From NCBI GenBank assembly GCA_025617375.2, contig JAMYGW020000004.1, positions 558,001 through 622,000 of the forward strand: 64,000 bases of DNA. The letters are read 5' to 3'. The notes beneath the pieces are model-generated. The model worked only from the letters and a program-made list of their open reading frames with translations. It did no database searches and was not told the DNA's origin. How positions within the stretch are numbered: the first letter of the stretch is position 1; the number at the start of each line of letters is the position of its first letter. This document shows, in pieces, positions 46,953 through 57,172 of this stretch. This DNA comes from Acarospora socialis. Lineage: Eukaryota > Ascomycota > Lecanoromycetes > Acarosporales > Acarosporaceae. The translations under genes and the position numbers were made by a program.

Positions 46953-49244
46953 TCACCATGCACCGTCCTCTGTAAGAAACGTGGACTGAAAGACACCAAT
47001 ATGCTCATGCAGATTATCAGTCTGCCCATGTTCACCATCTGGCATTGTAATTGGTCTGAGGATCAGTCCTTGCGCGCGATGCGTATAGTTGTCCTGCTTC
47101 AAACAGACCATAACCAGAAAATGCATATGAATGAGCCCCGGGTGAATATCCACTATCAAATCCAGCTTTGTTGTTATAGTGTAGGCGAGTTGTTTTGCTC
47201 CTGGCAAGTCTTTAGACATCTTGAATGAAGCTGTATTTCCAGGAGTGTGATGACACAAAAATTTACCACTCATGGTGATAACTCCACCTCTAGGATCTCC
47301 ATTCAAAGATGAATTGACTGCAGTTGCCGCCAGTATAGAACACCTCCAAGCACTATCCTCGTATTCATTGTTATACAGACGCCTTACTGGGCTCTCTACA
47401 CACACCCAGGAGAACAAAGGCACTATATATCTCTTCAGACGCCGTCCAGGTCGTTCCACTTCCCAGAGCAACTCACCGAACAAAAGCTCTTTTCACATCC
47501 CAAAGTAAGGTGTGAGATGATCATCATGAGCCGCAATCAGCTCAATGAGACCCTGCAATGCAATGAGCTTATCTCCATGATCTGTGAAACCCTTGGTGCT
47601 GTAGTTTTCAACAATTTGAGATCAGTCACACTCTAGATTTTCAAACCTTGTTTCCATTGTTTGTATCGGCTGAGGCAAGTCGATTTCTGAAGGCATTGTT
47701 GCTGACGTTCCACCGTTTTTGATATCTAGATTGAATTGCCCCTTTGAGAGACCATCTGCCTTGAATGCTCTTTCAGAATTTGTTTGATCAGAGTTGTAGA
47801 GTGTGAAATCCCTGATCTGAAAGTCACCTTCATGATATTCTTGACGTTGTTGAGCTGAGAGTAGAAGATCAAATAATTCCTTTCCGTTTTTTGGCACCTG
47901 ATCCTGAAATATGCAATGTTCATCATTGATCTTCAAAGTATGACATTCCCAATGAATGTCCTGTGCTCCAAAGTAGATGGTTCTGGGTGGAAGAATCTGT
48001 TCTTGAAATACTCAATCTCTATCAAGTAAAGATGCTTTTGCAACTGTTTCATGTTCCTAATGTCAATAGTCACTAGAGTCATTCAAAAGACTATCAGGTC
48101 CATTCCTCAATTCACTTTTCTTTGGATTTGGTTCAAACCTCACACCATAAAGTCTTCAAGTTACAGGTAGTTCACATGAAAGATAGAAATGAGAATTCCA
48201 CAATGTATAACACCCAGATGCACTATTGACACCATGAAGAGTGACAAGAGAAAAGATGCAATTTGAATAGACACTCACCATAGTTTCAGTCTCATGCTTC
48301 CAGTCATCATTGTCATTCTGAATGATACATAGAAAATCAATTCACAGAAAGCAATATTCTAGTCTGTGGCAGATATGAATAGTGTCTTGAAATGTTTGTG
48401 AAAGAGATTGAAACAACATGGCAGCAATCAGTGAAGTGAGTGTAGCTTTCTCTAATTTCATAATGTTTGCATTATTCTAGCAGTGACTAAGAGTCACATA
48501 TTGTATGTCTCTATTCTTTTGATAGTCACAGATATGTAGGTGTGATTCTTGAATATCACTTGACAAATCAATATTCAAGAGTCATGTTGATAGGTCTCCT
48601 GAAAGCTTCACAAGAAATTACAATGTTTATGCTCTCTAATACACTTGCTCAACTGTTTCTGAATTCAGGCAAGAGTTGCTTCTGAGGAAGTTGACACACT
48701 ATTGTGAGTGAAAATCAAGTTGTGGTCAAATTCAAAATCAGGATTTTTGTCCACTAAAAGCAACTACTCATTAGATATTCTCAAGCTCAGATGAACAAGT
48801 TTCATAGTGGAAGAAGAGAGATCTATGGTCATTCACAAAAATCAAGTTCTCTTCTATTTTTCTTATGTGAATCACACTGAATGTTGCAGTCTTCAATATC
48901 ACAATAAGTTGAATATGTTCAACAGGGTACCAGATACCCAAGACTATTGTGATTTTGATCTTTGAGTTGAGTTGCTTTCATGATGAGTAAGGATGCTGTG
49001 AAGTCAACAAATTGCATAGGTGGCAGTCTTGCAAGATGAACACTTCAAGGTTGTGAAGTGTGATTTGGCACATGAAGAGTCTTTCAAAGAAGATATGCAT
49101 CACTTTTGATTGCAGTTCTGATTCTATTTCATGACTATCATTGTGAGACTGATCACTCATAGATGCATAGCTTTCAGAATCAGTGCTATTGTGCTCTTCA
49201 TCTTGCACATCAAATGTGGTTAGCTGTGCTTCAGGAAGCATCAC
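46953..49244 (-). pseudogene. Decayed HET-domain (heterokaryon incompatibility) gene
   Basis: Fungal HET-domain genes act in self/non-self recognition and can trigger cell death. This copy is broken, with many interruptions in its 5' half. Recognisable HET blocks in order on the minus strand: YVTLSHC near 48,490; FLCIIQNDNDDWKHETE near 48,300-48,345; LPPRTIYFGAQDIHWEC near 47,950-48,000; GFTDHGDKLIALQGLIE near 47,560-47,610; FGELLWEVERPGR near 47,440-47,480. A Cys-containing segment (ILQDCHLCNLLTSQ) near 48,990-49,030 may be its N-terminal region. The half right of about 47,887 has lost every CpG, while the left half is near normal in composition. Decay fits mutation spreading from the neighbouring repeats. 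Confidence 0.85.
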
Positions 49245-49927
49245 CTTGAAGAAATGAGTGAAATATTGTTTGAGAAGTCATTGAATACAATCTTTGTTCT
49301 GAGAAGCATAGAAAGCAATTGTTGACTTGTCAAAGTACAAGATTGTAATATCACATGTACTGACACTGAAACCATTTTCCCAATCTTCATATTGCTCTGA
49401 ACTTCTTTTTCAAGTGAGGGAGTCATTCAGAAGTTTTGAGTTGTGACAAAGATTTTGACAAGTCTCACAAAGCATATGTAACTGAACAGTTTCATTAACA
49501 GACTTCATGTCTGCTTCTCACTTTGAGCAGTCTTGAGAGATTGAGACAGAATGACAATTGTCTCAGATAACAATAGTAAAAGAAATTAAGCTGTCTTCTG
49601 AAAGAGCATGCTACATGACAATCATCATCTTGATGTTAGTAGTTGGTGTAATTGAAATGACAGACTGCAGACAGCAAGATAGAAGAAACTGTTTATCTAA
49701 CTAGCTACATTGTGTGTATCACCTGATTGTTGAAGAAGATTGACTGTGTTCAGGCAGCAGTCTTGACTAGACATACTCTACTTGTACAATGATACTTTTC
49801 TGATGCTCTCTCATGCTCACTCAATGCTTTCTTATAAAGCATCTCTGCTCTCTTTCAAGACCAGAAGCAGTATATCATTGTTAGAAGCTGTACACAATCT
49901 GTTGAGCTATGTCATAACAGTTCAAGG
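49245..49927. other. CpG-free stretch between HET relic and MITE
   Basis: About 680 bases of mutated sequence. A 61-codon minus frame (49241-49426) might be HET gene leader or coding sequence. Otherwise nothing recognised. Confidence 0.4.
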
Positions 49928-50189
49928 TTGAGACTCAGAGTAGAAATTCATTGCAATACACAGACTGTTGCCCTTGAAGATGCTATAATCACACAACAAC
50001 AAACAGTGTTCAGAATTGAAAATTTGAAGTGCTGAGAGACAACATGCTAAGTCACTTGATGTATTGATTTCCTGAAAGTAATAAGGTATCTCAGTGTGAC
50101 TGTAGTTGAGTCTTATACAGCAACAGCTCATAAACATACCTTTAAATGTTGCCTAACTATGTAGAACAAATTTCTACTCTGAGCCTCAA
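49928..50189. mobile_element. MITE-like element with 21-bp terminal inverted repeats
   Basis: The left end TTGAGACTCAGAGTAGAAAT(T) at 49928-49948 is inverted at 50169-50189 with 20 of 21 positions matching; the one difference is a transition. Total length is 262 bp with no credible coding capacity. The target-site duplication is ambiguous because the flanking TCAAG overlaps the repeat. It lies 22 bp from the end of the Fot1-like transposon. Superfamily unknown. Confidence 0.6.
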
Positions 50190-50211
50190 GTCTAGATGAT
50201 ATACATAGATA

Positions 50212-52020
50212 ACACATTTCTCTGTTACTTGAGCAATCCTCTCTGTCAGGTCATCTCACTGTCACTTAATTTGGAATGTCAAAACAGCTAAAATTATTGA
50301 AATATTCACACCACTAGACTAATTACATGAAAACTGAATACTTCATGATCATTTTCTTTCAAATTAACTTCACAAATTCAACTTTACCTCTTAATGCATG
50401 ATATCTAGCTGATTTAGTAGTCAATTTCTTCACTCTATTCTCTTCTTTCTGCATCATGATTCTATTCTCATTGACTGTAAAAATTTGAACACTGTCAGCA
50501 GTCTTTCATGATTACTTTTTTCATCACTGCTGCTGCTTCTCAAGAAGTTCTTAATTAGTCTGCTGTAAAACTGCTCTATCTGTCACAGCTATTAAAACTG
50601 TGTTCTTTAGATCTAAGACATGTGAATGCAACAAAGAAGTCATATCAGCAAGAATTTCATTCACAAACTGATTGATTCAAGTAACTATATGAAATATGAC
50701 AGTAATGTTAATCTGAACTTCATTGAAGTTTGTAAAGAACACAAAGAGAGAAGTTGTTGATCAAAAAAGATTTGAAGTAACAACAGAAAAATCATATGAA
50801 ACAAGTTCAGCAGTTCTTCATGCACTAAGAACATTTTTAGTTGTAATAGCTGTTGATTTAATTTTCTGATAATAATGCAGAAAGTTCATCTTACTGATGA
50901 TGACAGCATCATAATGAAAGTGTTCATGCATTAATTTCTTATAGATCTTAATCAATGAGCTGAAGACTTCAACATTCAGTGACTGTAACAAATGAGTTGA
51001 ATGAGAAGAAAGACACAAAGCAATGATGCTGTAATCACAGCAGTACTGAATAAAATCATTAAAAATATAACTTTCATGACTGTTCAGTATTAACAGTTGA
51101 TGAGTTTCTTGAGTTTGAGTTCTAGTGTGTAGATCAAAGATCTTTAGTTATTGAAGTTTTAATTCATTGATAATTCAGCTGTTTTCACTGACTGATAGAA
51201 CAGTTTTATCATTCTTAATAGAATTTAATCAGACATGCTATATACTCTTGTTCTTAAAAATGAAGTAGAGAGAAAAAACATTGTTATTTGAACATACACA
51301 CTCAATAAAAAATATTCAGTTCTAATTATCAGCTTGAACACTGAAGACTTGTTTTTCTGTGTGTTATATTAGAATTTTGAAGTTGTTAGTAATGTTCATA
51401 GCAAATCTCTTTTCATTCATGTTGTATATATCTGACTTCAAGATATCATGCTGAATTCAAGTGAAGTTGTATAGATCAAATTATTTCTGAATGATTTTGA
51501 GATTTTCAGTATTCTTTTGATTCTGATTGAGATTTCAACTATATTGAGTCTTAAAGTCTGAATGTTGAGACAGAAAATTCAGATATCAGTTGTGTTCTAG
51601 AGATTTTTAATCATTTTTAGTCTTCATAAGCTGTCTGATCATGAATTTCAGCTGTGCAATTTGTGAAGATCATTCTCAGATCATTATAGTATTAATTTAC
51701 TGAATCAGAGCATTTTTCTCATGCACTGACAGTCACTGTTGAATGATGTGAAAGATCTTTGCTGATTGTCTTTCTTTTCATTGAGCTTGTAGAATAGATT
51801 GAGATAGACTGTAGATTCAAGCAATTTTGTGAAGAAAGACTGCTGAATTACTATTCAAATCAGCTAAGACTAGGGTATATTGGGTGTCAATGTCAGAAAT
51901 TAACTTATTCAGTTCATCTGAAGTCATTGTGAATGTGTGATGACAGCAAGATGAGTGGCAGTGTTTGCTGTGACAAGGTGGCCTGATTAGGTGAGTGGCT
52001 CGAATAACAGGGAAACTTGT
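50212..52020 (-). mobile_element. Fot1/pogo (Tc1-mariner) DNA transposon, decayed
   Basis: An 1,809-bp element bounded by TA duplications (50210-50211 and 52021-52022). The ends begin ACA..TTTCyCTGTTAyTyGAGC on both sides, degenerate inverted repeats of about 45 bp whose differences are largely transitions. Inside, on the minus strand, are remains of a DDE transposase: a start MTSDELNKLISDIDTQYT (ATG at 51927), a DIYNMNEKRF segment matching the family's IYNFDETGF, and CLSSHSTHLLQSLNVEVF near 50,960-51,015, the classic HSSHLLQPLDV block. Size and ends are those of Fot1-like elements. The coding region is heavily interrupted and the element has no CpG except one at its right end. Confidence 0.88.
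50330..51927 (-). pseudogene. Fot1/pogo transposase remnant
   Basis: Reading frame of the transposon above, on the minus strand. The longest stop-free piece (50818-51018) covers the third-acidic-residue region of the DDE_1 domain. The C-terminal charged region (EENRVKKLTTKSARYHALRG) is visible near 50,370-50,430. Stops are frequent throughout, consistent with G-to-A and C-to-T mutation, so no active enzyme is expected. Confidence 0.82.
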
Positions 52021-52056
52021 TATTTAGTATCAATAGGAGCAGAAATTGGTATTACA

Positions 52057-52169
52057 AATCTCGTGGCGCAGTGGCTAGTGCGTCGTTCTCCCTTATCAAA
52101 TCATCTGGAATTGGTATGACAATGTCCTGGGTGACGCGGATCTCGCGAGTTCCAATCTCGCCGCGGTTA
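52057..52169 (+). tRNA. tRNA-like sequence, intron-bearing or relic
   Basis: The A-box-like TGGCGCAGTGGCTAGTGC starts at 52064. A good T-arm lies at 52144-52160: stem GCGAG/CTCGC around the loop TTCCAAT. The acceptor halves AATCTCG (52057-52063) and CGCGGTT (52162-52168) pair at six of seven positions, followed by A. The span of 113 nt would need an intron of about 40 nt after the anticodon loop (possible CCC anticodon, glycine), but the variable loop does not fit well. Position 57 of the T loop is C rather than the usual purine. A tRNA pseudogene or SINE head is as likely as a working gene. Confidence 0.35.
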
Positions 52170-52425
52170 TTCATTTCTGTGCCCTTGTGGAGGAGAAGTA
52201 TTTGTGGTGACGAGCCGTTGTCTCCTACTACAGACACTTTGAAGGAACTCTAGGAAAGGGGGAATTTACACCTACCCTACTCTTAGTGGATTGCTGCATA
52301 CCTTAGGTCGAGGGGGTATCGTTCATGACTGCTCTTCGCTTGGTCAACGTCATCGACCACATGCTTTGCTGCTCCTAACAACTCTGCGCAAGAAGCCCTC
52401 ACTAGTCTCCCATACTCTTTGTACA

Positions 52426-53364
52426 ATGAATGCGCTCCTGGACCATCCTCCTGGCGGTTTCATCCCCTCAACTCTCCCGTCTCCACCTCCATCATCCATC
52501 ACCTCACCCAGCCAAAACCCATCAACCCTGCCCCACCCTCGCGCCCATCCTCTCAAGTCTGGCAGCGCCAAAGAATCCGGCTTCATCAGCTTCGTCGATC
52601 AGGGCATACTGAACGTCACGAGACGTTATGCGAAGCGCTTCAGCGCGCAACTCGAAGACCGCCCGGGCGAGAAGAGGGCAGACGCAGACGCGGCAGGGAG
52701 GGGATACGAGGACTTTGGGGAGGTGGCTAGGGATCTCGAGGAGCTGGTGGATGTCGTGTGGGTGTCGGGGACACGTACGTTTCTACATCTCTACCTACAT
52801 TTCTACGTCTCCAACGTCTAGAATGTGTGTGCGATCAGTAGACGGCGTACATTGCAGTATGCGCTGACTCGAGCTGATGAGTTTTCGGGGTCAACAGCCG
52901 CATTACAGATCTCGTACCTGCTGAACCTCGCTTCACTACTGGACGAATATCTCCCTTCATTCGAATTCGCGCCGCGACCGACTTTTCGGCTCTTGCGAAA
53001 GATCGATGTCGCGTTTTCGTCGCTGTTGCAGGGGTGGGATGTGGAGACGGGGGACGTATTGCCTGGCTTTGCGAGAGGGGGAAGAAAGGTCAGTCAGACG
53101 GAGAAGGTCAGGATCAGGGGCGTGGTGGAGAGGACGAGGGTGCATGTTGTCGAGGTTGCGGGGAAGGGTGGCGGGAGTATGAAAGGTATGGCGCAGGAGA
53201 GCGCGGCTGAAGATAGCAACTTGGAAGATGTGGGTATGAGCATGACTGAGGAGGAGGAGGATGTGGATATGGATGGTTCTGGCGAGCATTCGAGTTGGGA
53301 GATGGAGGTTGCGAGGGTCTATGAGAGGACTATTGTCGAGCTCGGAGAAAGTCTAGGTGGGTGA
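52426..53364 (+). CDS. Conserved fungal protein, function unknown
   Basis: Exons 52426-52774 and 52898-53364 give 271 residues. The Pro/Ser-rich N-terminus leads to GFISFVDQGILNVTRRYAKRF, then GYEDFGEVARDLEELVDVVWVSGTP across the intron. LQISYLLNLASLLDEYLPSF, a helical stretch, is followed by FRLLRKIDVAFSSLLQGWDV and VRIRGVVERTRVHVVEVAG. The tail is acidic (MTEEEEDVDMDG). It looks all-helical and conserved in Pezizomycotina, but I know no function. The frame is open upstream to 52291, so the start could be earlier. Confidence 0.7.
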
Positions 53365-54064
53365 TGGGAGGCTCCAAGTATTTTACACAAGATGAACGGT
53401 TTGAACCCTTTACGCCTCACGCGTTCCAGGAGGCCATAGAGGTAAGGCAAGCTTGGCAGTGCGGAAATATCTTGACAATCCGGGAAATAATGGTGATGGC
53501 CTTGGTAAGAAGTGAAGCCGTTGAACGGGAAAGAGACATGCATGGAAACATGTCAACAATGACGAACTAGCAATATTGAGGAGAGCGAAGGAGCTGCTCT
53601 TGGCTCTCCTGGAGAACTGGAGAGTGAACATATGCGTTCTACGAGATTGGCGCGACTTCGAGTATTAACGATGGCCGCTATGTGGTGATTCCACAATCAC
53701 GACGCGTCAGCATCAGATGCGGTCTGTTTTGGTGATCACAACGCTTGCAAGACCACAACAATCTACTTCTTTGGCCAGTGTCTACTTGACCTAATCTCTT
53801 TGACTGGTATATTTCACGCCTATTACACAATCATTACTGCGTGTTTCCTGTATTGTGAGTTGTTTAACCTTGGAGCTGGTGGAAGATTATCGCTTCCGAA
53901 GCCCTAGACGAGAAAGCTTGGCACCGTCAAATTTCCCACATTTGAATGTTGGAGGGAAATCAATTCTGCAAGAAAATCACAAGCTTCAGATACCTTGAAG
54001 CTGTGTTTGAGTATCGAAGACCATCAACTCGCTGCGACGAGGTCAGACTCTTCGATCCAGGAAA
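53365..54064. other. Intergenic spacer
   Basis: Seven hundred bases without a supported gene or repeat. Confidence 0.5.
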
Positions 54065-56854
54065 ATGCCAACTTTCTTCGCTCGATCTACCAGAATTCAG
54101 CTTTCAGCCTCTGATCTTCTACTTTCAACAACCGCTACACCAAGCTCGAGCCTTAGCGCTGTTACGACTAGCAAAATCCAAGCGATTGCTGCGCTGATGG
54201 CCGCTGGAGAACCTCTTACCGAGCAGCCACTTTACTGCGCTGGTTCAGGAAGTCACATCCGCTTCTTGGGCGAGCATCAAGATATGCCATTCTTTATGGT
54301 ACAAGCTGGAAAGCACCTTTTCATGACGAAGGAATCAGACGGAGGGCCCAGATCAAATCGTTTGCTGCCGGCTGTGCCACTGTCGAAGACGGAGCAGTCC
54401 TTTGAGTCGGACGACTCGGACACTAGTCTGAGTACGCTCGCGACGTTCACGACGGCAAACGACGGCGATTCCATGGTAGTAGAGAGTATAGAACAAGAAG
54501 AGAAGCAAACAAAGAATACATATCTTAATTCCACTCCAGCTAAGCGATCATCATCTGGCCAAAGTATCAGACCTCCACCCTCTTCAACGACTCTATCTAG
54601 AGGCCATGCGCCGAGCAGCTTGACGAAAACCGGCAACAAAACGCCGTCTACTCAAAGCTCACGTTCCGCTTCATTGGCAATACCTCGTCCACTGGCCAGA
54701 GGGACCGTGCCTCTTCCTCTTGCTACGACACCACCAGAGCTCGTGCCTCGCGCCCTTACTCTAACCGTCTACCTCTCTAAAGAATCCTTCGCTACTTCTT
54801 GTGGCACCAAGACCAAGCACGCACCGCAGGACGTCAAGATTGACGTCTTCTTCAACGGTGAATTGACAGCATCGACTTACGTCCCTGCACGCTACCGTGG
54901 TGAAGCCAACAACATGATCCAGCTGACACAACGCTTTTCTGGGAGGCGTGTGGATCGGATGGCGGAGCGTCCTTGGGTGATCGTGCCTCCTGGCCAAAAT
55001 GCGGACGGATCACTAAGGACGAGCAAAAGGAATAAAGGAGCATATGTTGGTGCAGAGGAGAGGTGGAGTCGCATTGGCAAGGTACTGGAAAAGGAAGGCG
55101 AGAGATTCGGACGAAACCAGTATGGAGACCAATCGGTAGTGGGCGAGTACCTAACGAGTGTTTCGAAGCTCGAGATGCCAGCAGAGGTGGAAGACATGCA
55201 GAAAGGAAGCGGACCTAAGTTTGGAGTTATCGATGTTGTGCTCACACTCGGCAAAGGACAGAAAGATGAGCCTGAGAAAGGTTACCTAAAAGAGCCGACC
55301 CGATTGAGGCTCCGTGGATTCCACTTCAATAAGCCTGGAAACTCGACGGAGCAGCATATAGACAAGGATGAAACTGAAACGATCCAGAGTCATGTTGAGC
55401 CCGATTCATTAAATCCGTCTGCAACTGCTAGCACGCTATTCACCACTCCTCTTGCTCCATCCGCCGTACCTCCTGCGATCCGAAAGCGGCAGTCCACTGT
55501 TCAGGCTGATCAGAACCCAGCCTTGAGGTTGCCTGCGAGAACAAAACGAACAACTGACTTGCCAGGCATTTGTGATAAGAGCGTCACGGTTATGCAAGTC
55601 AACAGCTCAACGTTACCGGACGTGTCAAGTCGTGATGTCGATGTTTCATTAGTCCCTGTTGGCACTCCGGTGCCAAAGTTTACTGGCCAGCGGAGTTTCG
55701 ATCTGCCTAATCGTCTAGCGAGAAGTTCATCTTCCAGTGTATCTGTCCCTGTTGCGCGCCGTGCACGAGTAGCGAATATGTCCCGTTCGCGGAAGTTCAG
55801 ACCAGCCCTAACAATGGAAGTGGGTAATACAAGAGGTTCTCAGCGAAAGGACTTGCGACCCAGACAGTCTCATACACCAGATATCTCTCAGTCCGGGTTC
55901 ATTTCCGATTCCAGCGTAATGTCATCAACACATTCTTCACCATCCACGACAGCCAAACAGCAGAATCGTGGAGAAGCAGACCCAAAAGGTACGAAAGACG
56001 CATCTGTTTCTACCCAAGGGTCCAGAAATCGTGGGCAGCAGGGCTTTCGCAGTGGACTGGAGTTGCCTCGAGATATAATGCCGGCTACAGGTGGGACCCG
56101 TTCAACTACAGATGAATCGAGACGTGAAGAAAAATTGGGGACTTCCATGGAGAGCATACTCCCGTCGACTCCCAAAGTACCCCAAAAGCGTTACAAGCAC
56201 TCTATCTCAACAACTTCGGAAAACTCCAAACCGCAACGACGTCAATACCCAAGTGGGTGGGCAATATCAGATAAACCTACTCTCGCCGAGGAAATGGCGC
56301 AAATCGAAGCTTCGAGCCGGAAGGAGATAATCATGAGAACCGAAAAGGTCGACGATAAAGCCAGTACAGCGCCTAGTGACGGCAAACAAACCTCGCCTCG
56401 GCAGATCCTAAAGCTCAAGGTCAAGGAACCGGTGCTAGCGCAGAAGACGTATCCCTCGGCGGCCACAAACGCAGGAATCTCCACGCCCCAGCCTTCTACT
56501 TACACCATCCCACGTCGGCCCAGACCCGCATCTTATAGCACCGCTCAAAACAATAGGTCGATTGGACGCACCAGCAAACCAGCACCCTCGCCGACGCCTC
56601 AGGCACCACGACGTAGACGCTCTACGGCATCCACGTCCCTTGCTGCCAACCATCTACCCGTTTTCCCGACTCCGGCCCTCAGCCAAGACTCTGTGCTCAG
56701 CTATGCCGAGGAGGCGGCTTGGGAGACGGGGCTTGGTCATGGTAACGGTGCGGCGGGCGTGAAGAGTGGCGTGTATCGTCAAGTGAGGGCGGAGCGGAAC
56801 GGGTGGTTTGAGGAGAGCGGTGTGTTGGTGGGTGTGAGGTTCCTTGTTGGGTAG
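54065..56854 (+). CDS. Large, mostly disordered protein, function unknown
   Basis: Intronless frame of 929 residues. Two ordered-looking parts exist. The N-terminal part contains PLYCAGSGSHIRFLGEHQDMPFF. The central part (about 230-430) contains LTLTVYLSKESFATSCGTKT, then DVKIDVFFNGELTASTYVPARYR, RFSGRRVDRMAERPWVIVPP and RWSRIGKVLEKEGERFGRN. The rest is Ser/Thr/Pro/Arg-rich low complexity with many SP/TP sites. The C-terminus is ordered again (AEEAAWETGLGHGNG, GVYRQVRAERNGWFEESGVL). No named domain recognised. The clean 2.8-kb frame with fungal codon use supports a real gene. Confidence 0.75.
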   Translation: MPTFFARSTRIQLSASDLLLSTTATPSSSLSAVTTSKIQAIAALMAAGEPLTEQPLYCAGSGSHIRFLGEHQDMPFFMVQAGKHLFMTKESDGGPRSNRLLPAVPLSKTEQSFESDDSDTSLSTLATFTTANDGDSMVVESIEQEEKQTKNTYLNSTPAKRSSSGQSIRPPPSSTTLSRGHAPSSLTKTGNKTPSTQSSRSASLAIPRPLARGTVPLPLATTPPELVPRALTLTVYLSKESFATSCGTKTKHAPQDVKIDVFFNGELTASTYVPARYRGEANNMIQLTQRFSGRRVDRMAERPWVIVPPGQNADGSLRTSKRNKGAYVGAEERWSRIGKVLEKEGERFGRNQYGDQSVVGEYLTSVSKLEMPAEVEDMQKGSGPKFGVIDVVLTLGKGQKDEPEKGYLKEPTRLRLRGFHFNKPGNSTEQHIDKDETETIQSHVEPDSLNPSATASTLFTTPLAPSAVPPAIRKRQSTVQADQNPALRLPARTKRTTDLPGICDKSVTVMQVNSSTLPDVSSRDVDVSLVPVGTPVPKFTGQRSFDLPNRLARSSSSSVSVPVARRARVANMSRSRKFRPALTMEVGNTRGSQRKDLRPRQSHTPDISQSGFISDSSVMSSTHSSPSTTAKQQNRGEADPKGTKDASVSTQGSRNRGQQGFRSGLELPRDIMPATGGTRSTTDESRREEKLGTSMESILPSTPKVPQKRYKHSISTTSENSKPQRRQYPSGWAISDKPTLAEEMAQIEASSRKEIIMRTEKVDDKASTAPSDGKQTSPRQILKLKVKEPVLAQKTYPSAATNAGISTPQPSTYTIPRRPRPASYSTAQNNRSIGRTSKPAPSPTPQAPRRRRSTASTSLAANHLPVFPTPALSQDSVLSYAEEAAWETGLGHGNGAAGVKSGVYRQVRAERNGWFEESGVLVGVRFLVG

Positions 56855-57172
56855 ATGACGACAGACGGCATTGCTTCGCGTTCTTGATGAGTTTGTATTC
56901 ACCACGACGGGACCAGCACCATTACTGAGAATTATTGTACGAACCGTACTGTACGAATGAGTAGAGAGACATGGCTAAGCTTGAACAGTATTCTATCCTG
57001 ATGTGCCCAGAGCACTTCGTAACCGCTCGTGATAAAGTAGCCAACTAGTTAATCCAAGCTCCCGTTCCCCGTCTCCTTCTTAGGCAAACGCCCAGCACTA
57101 CACCCGCATCCAGAGCTCAGCACCCATCCCAGCCAAATGCACCAGACAGAGCACATCAACCAACCATCGACA
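56855..57172. other. Convergent spacer
   Basis: Short gap between the 3' ends of the 929-residue gene and DMC1. Nothing else seen. Confidence 0.5.

Larger units (their letters stand above)
47887..52000. other. CpG-free, AT-rich mutated island
   Basis: Scanning every line, I found no CG dinucleotide between the one at 47,885-47,886 and the one at 52,001-52,002, although CpG is common on both sides. TG and CA are very frequent. The block spans the 5' half of the HET gene, a MITE-like element and a Fot1/pogo transposon. This is the footprint of cytosine mutation at CpG, as from RIP-like mutation or deamination of methylated CpG. Confidence 0.9.

Noticed and set aside
46764-47228. 154-codon plus frame
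   Set aside because: Opposite strand of the HET relic's C-terminal part, where the HET reading gives family matches.
46953-47936. Transposase or helicase relic
   Set aside because: First suspected next to the transposon, but the motifs (PPRTIYFG...HWEC, DKLIALQGL, GELLW) are those of HET-domain proteins.
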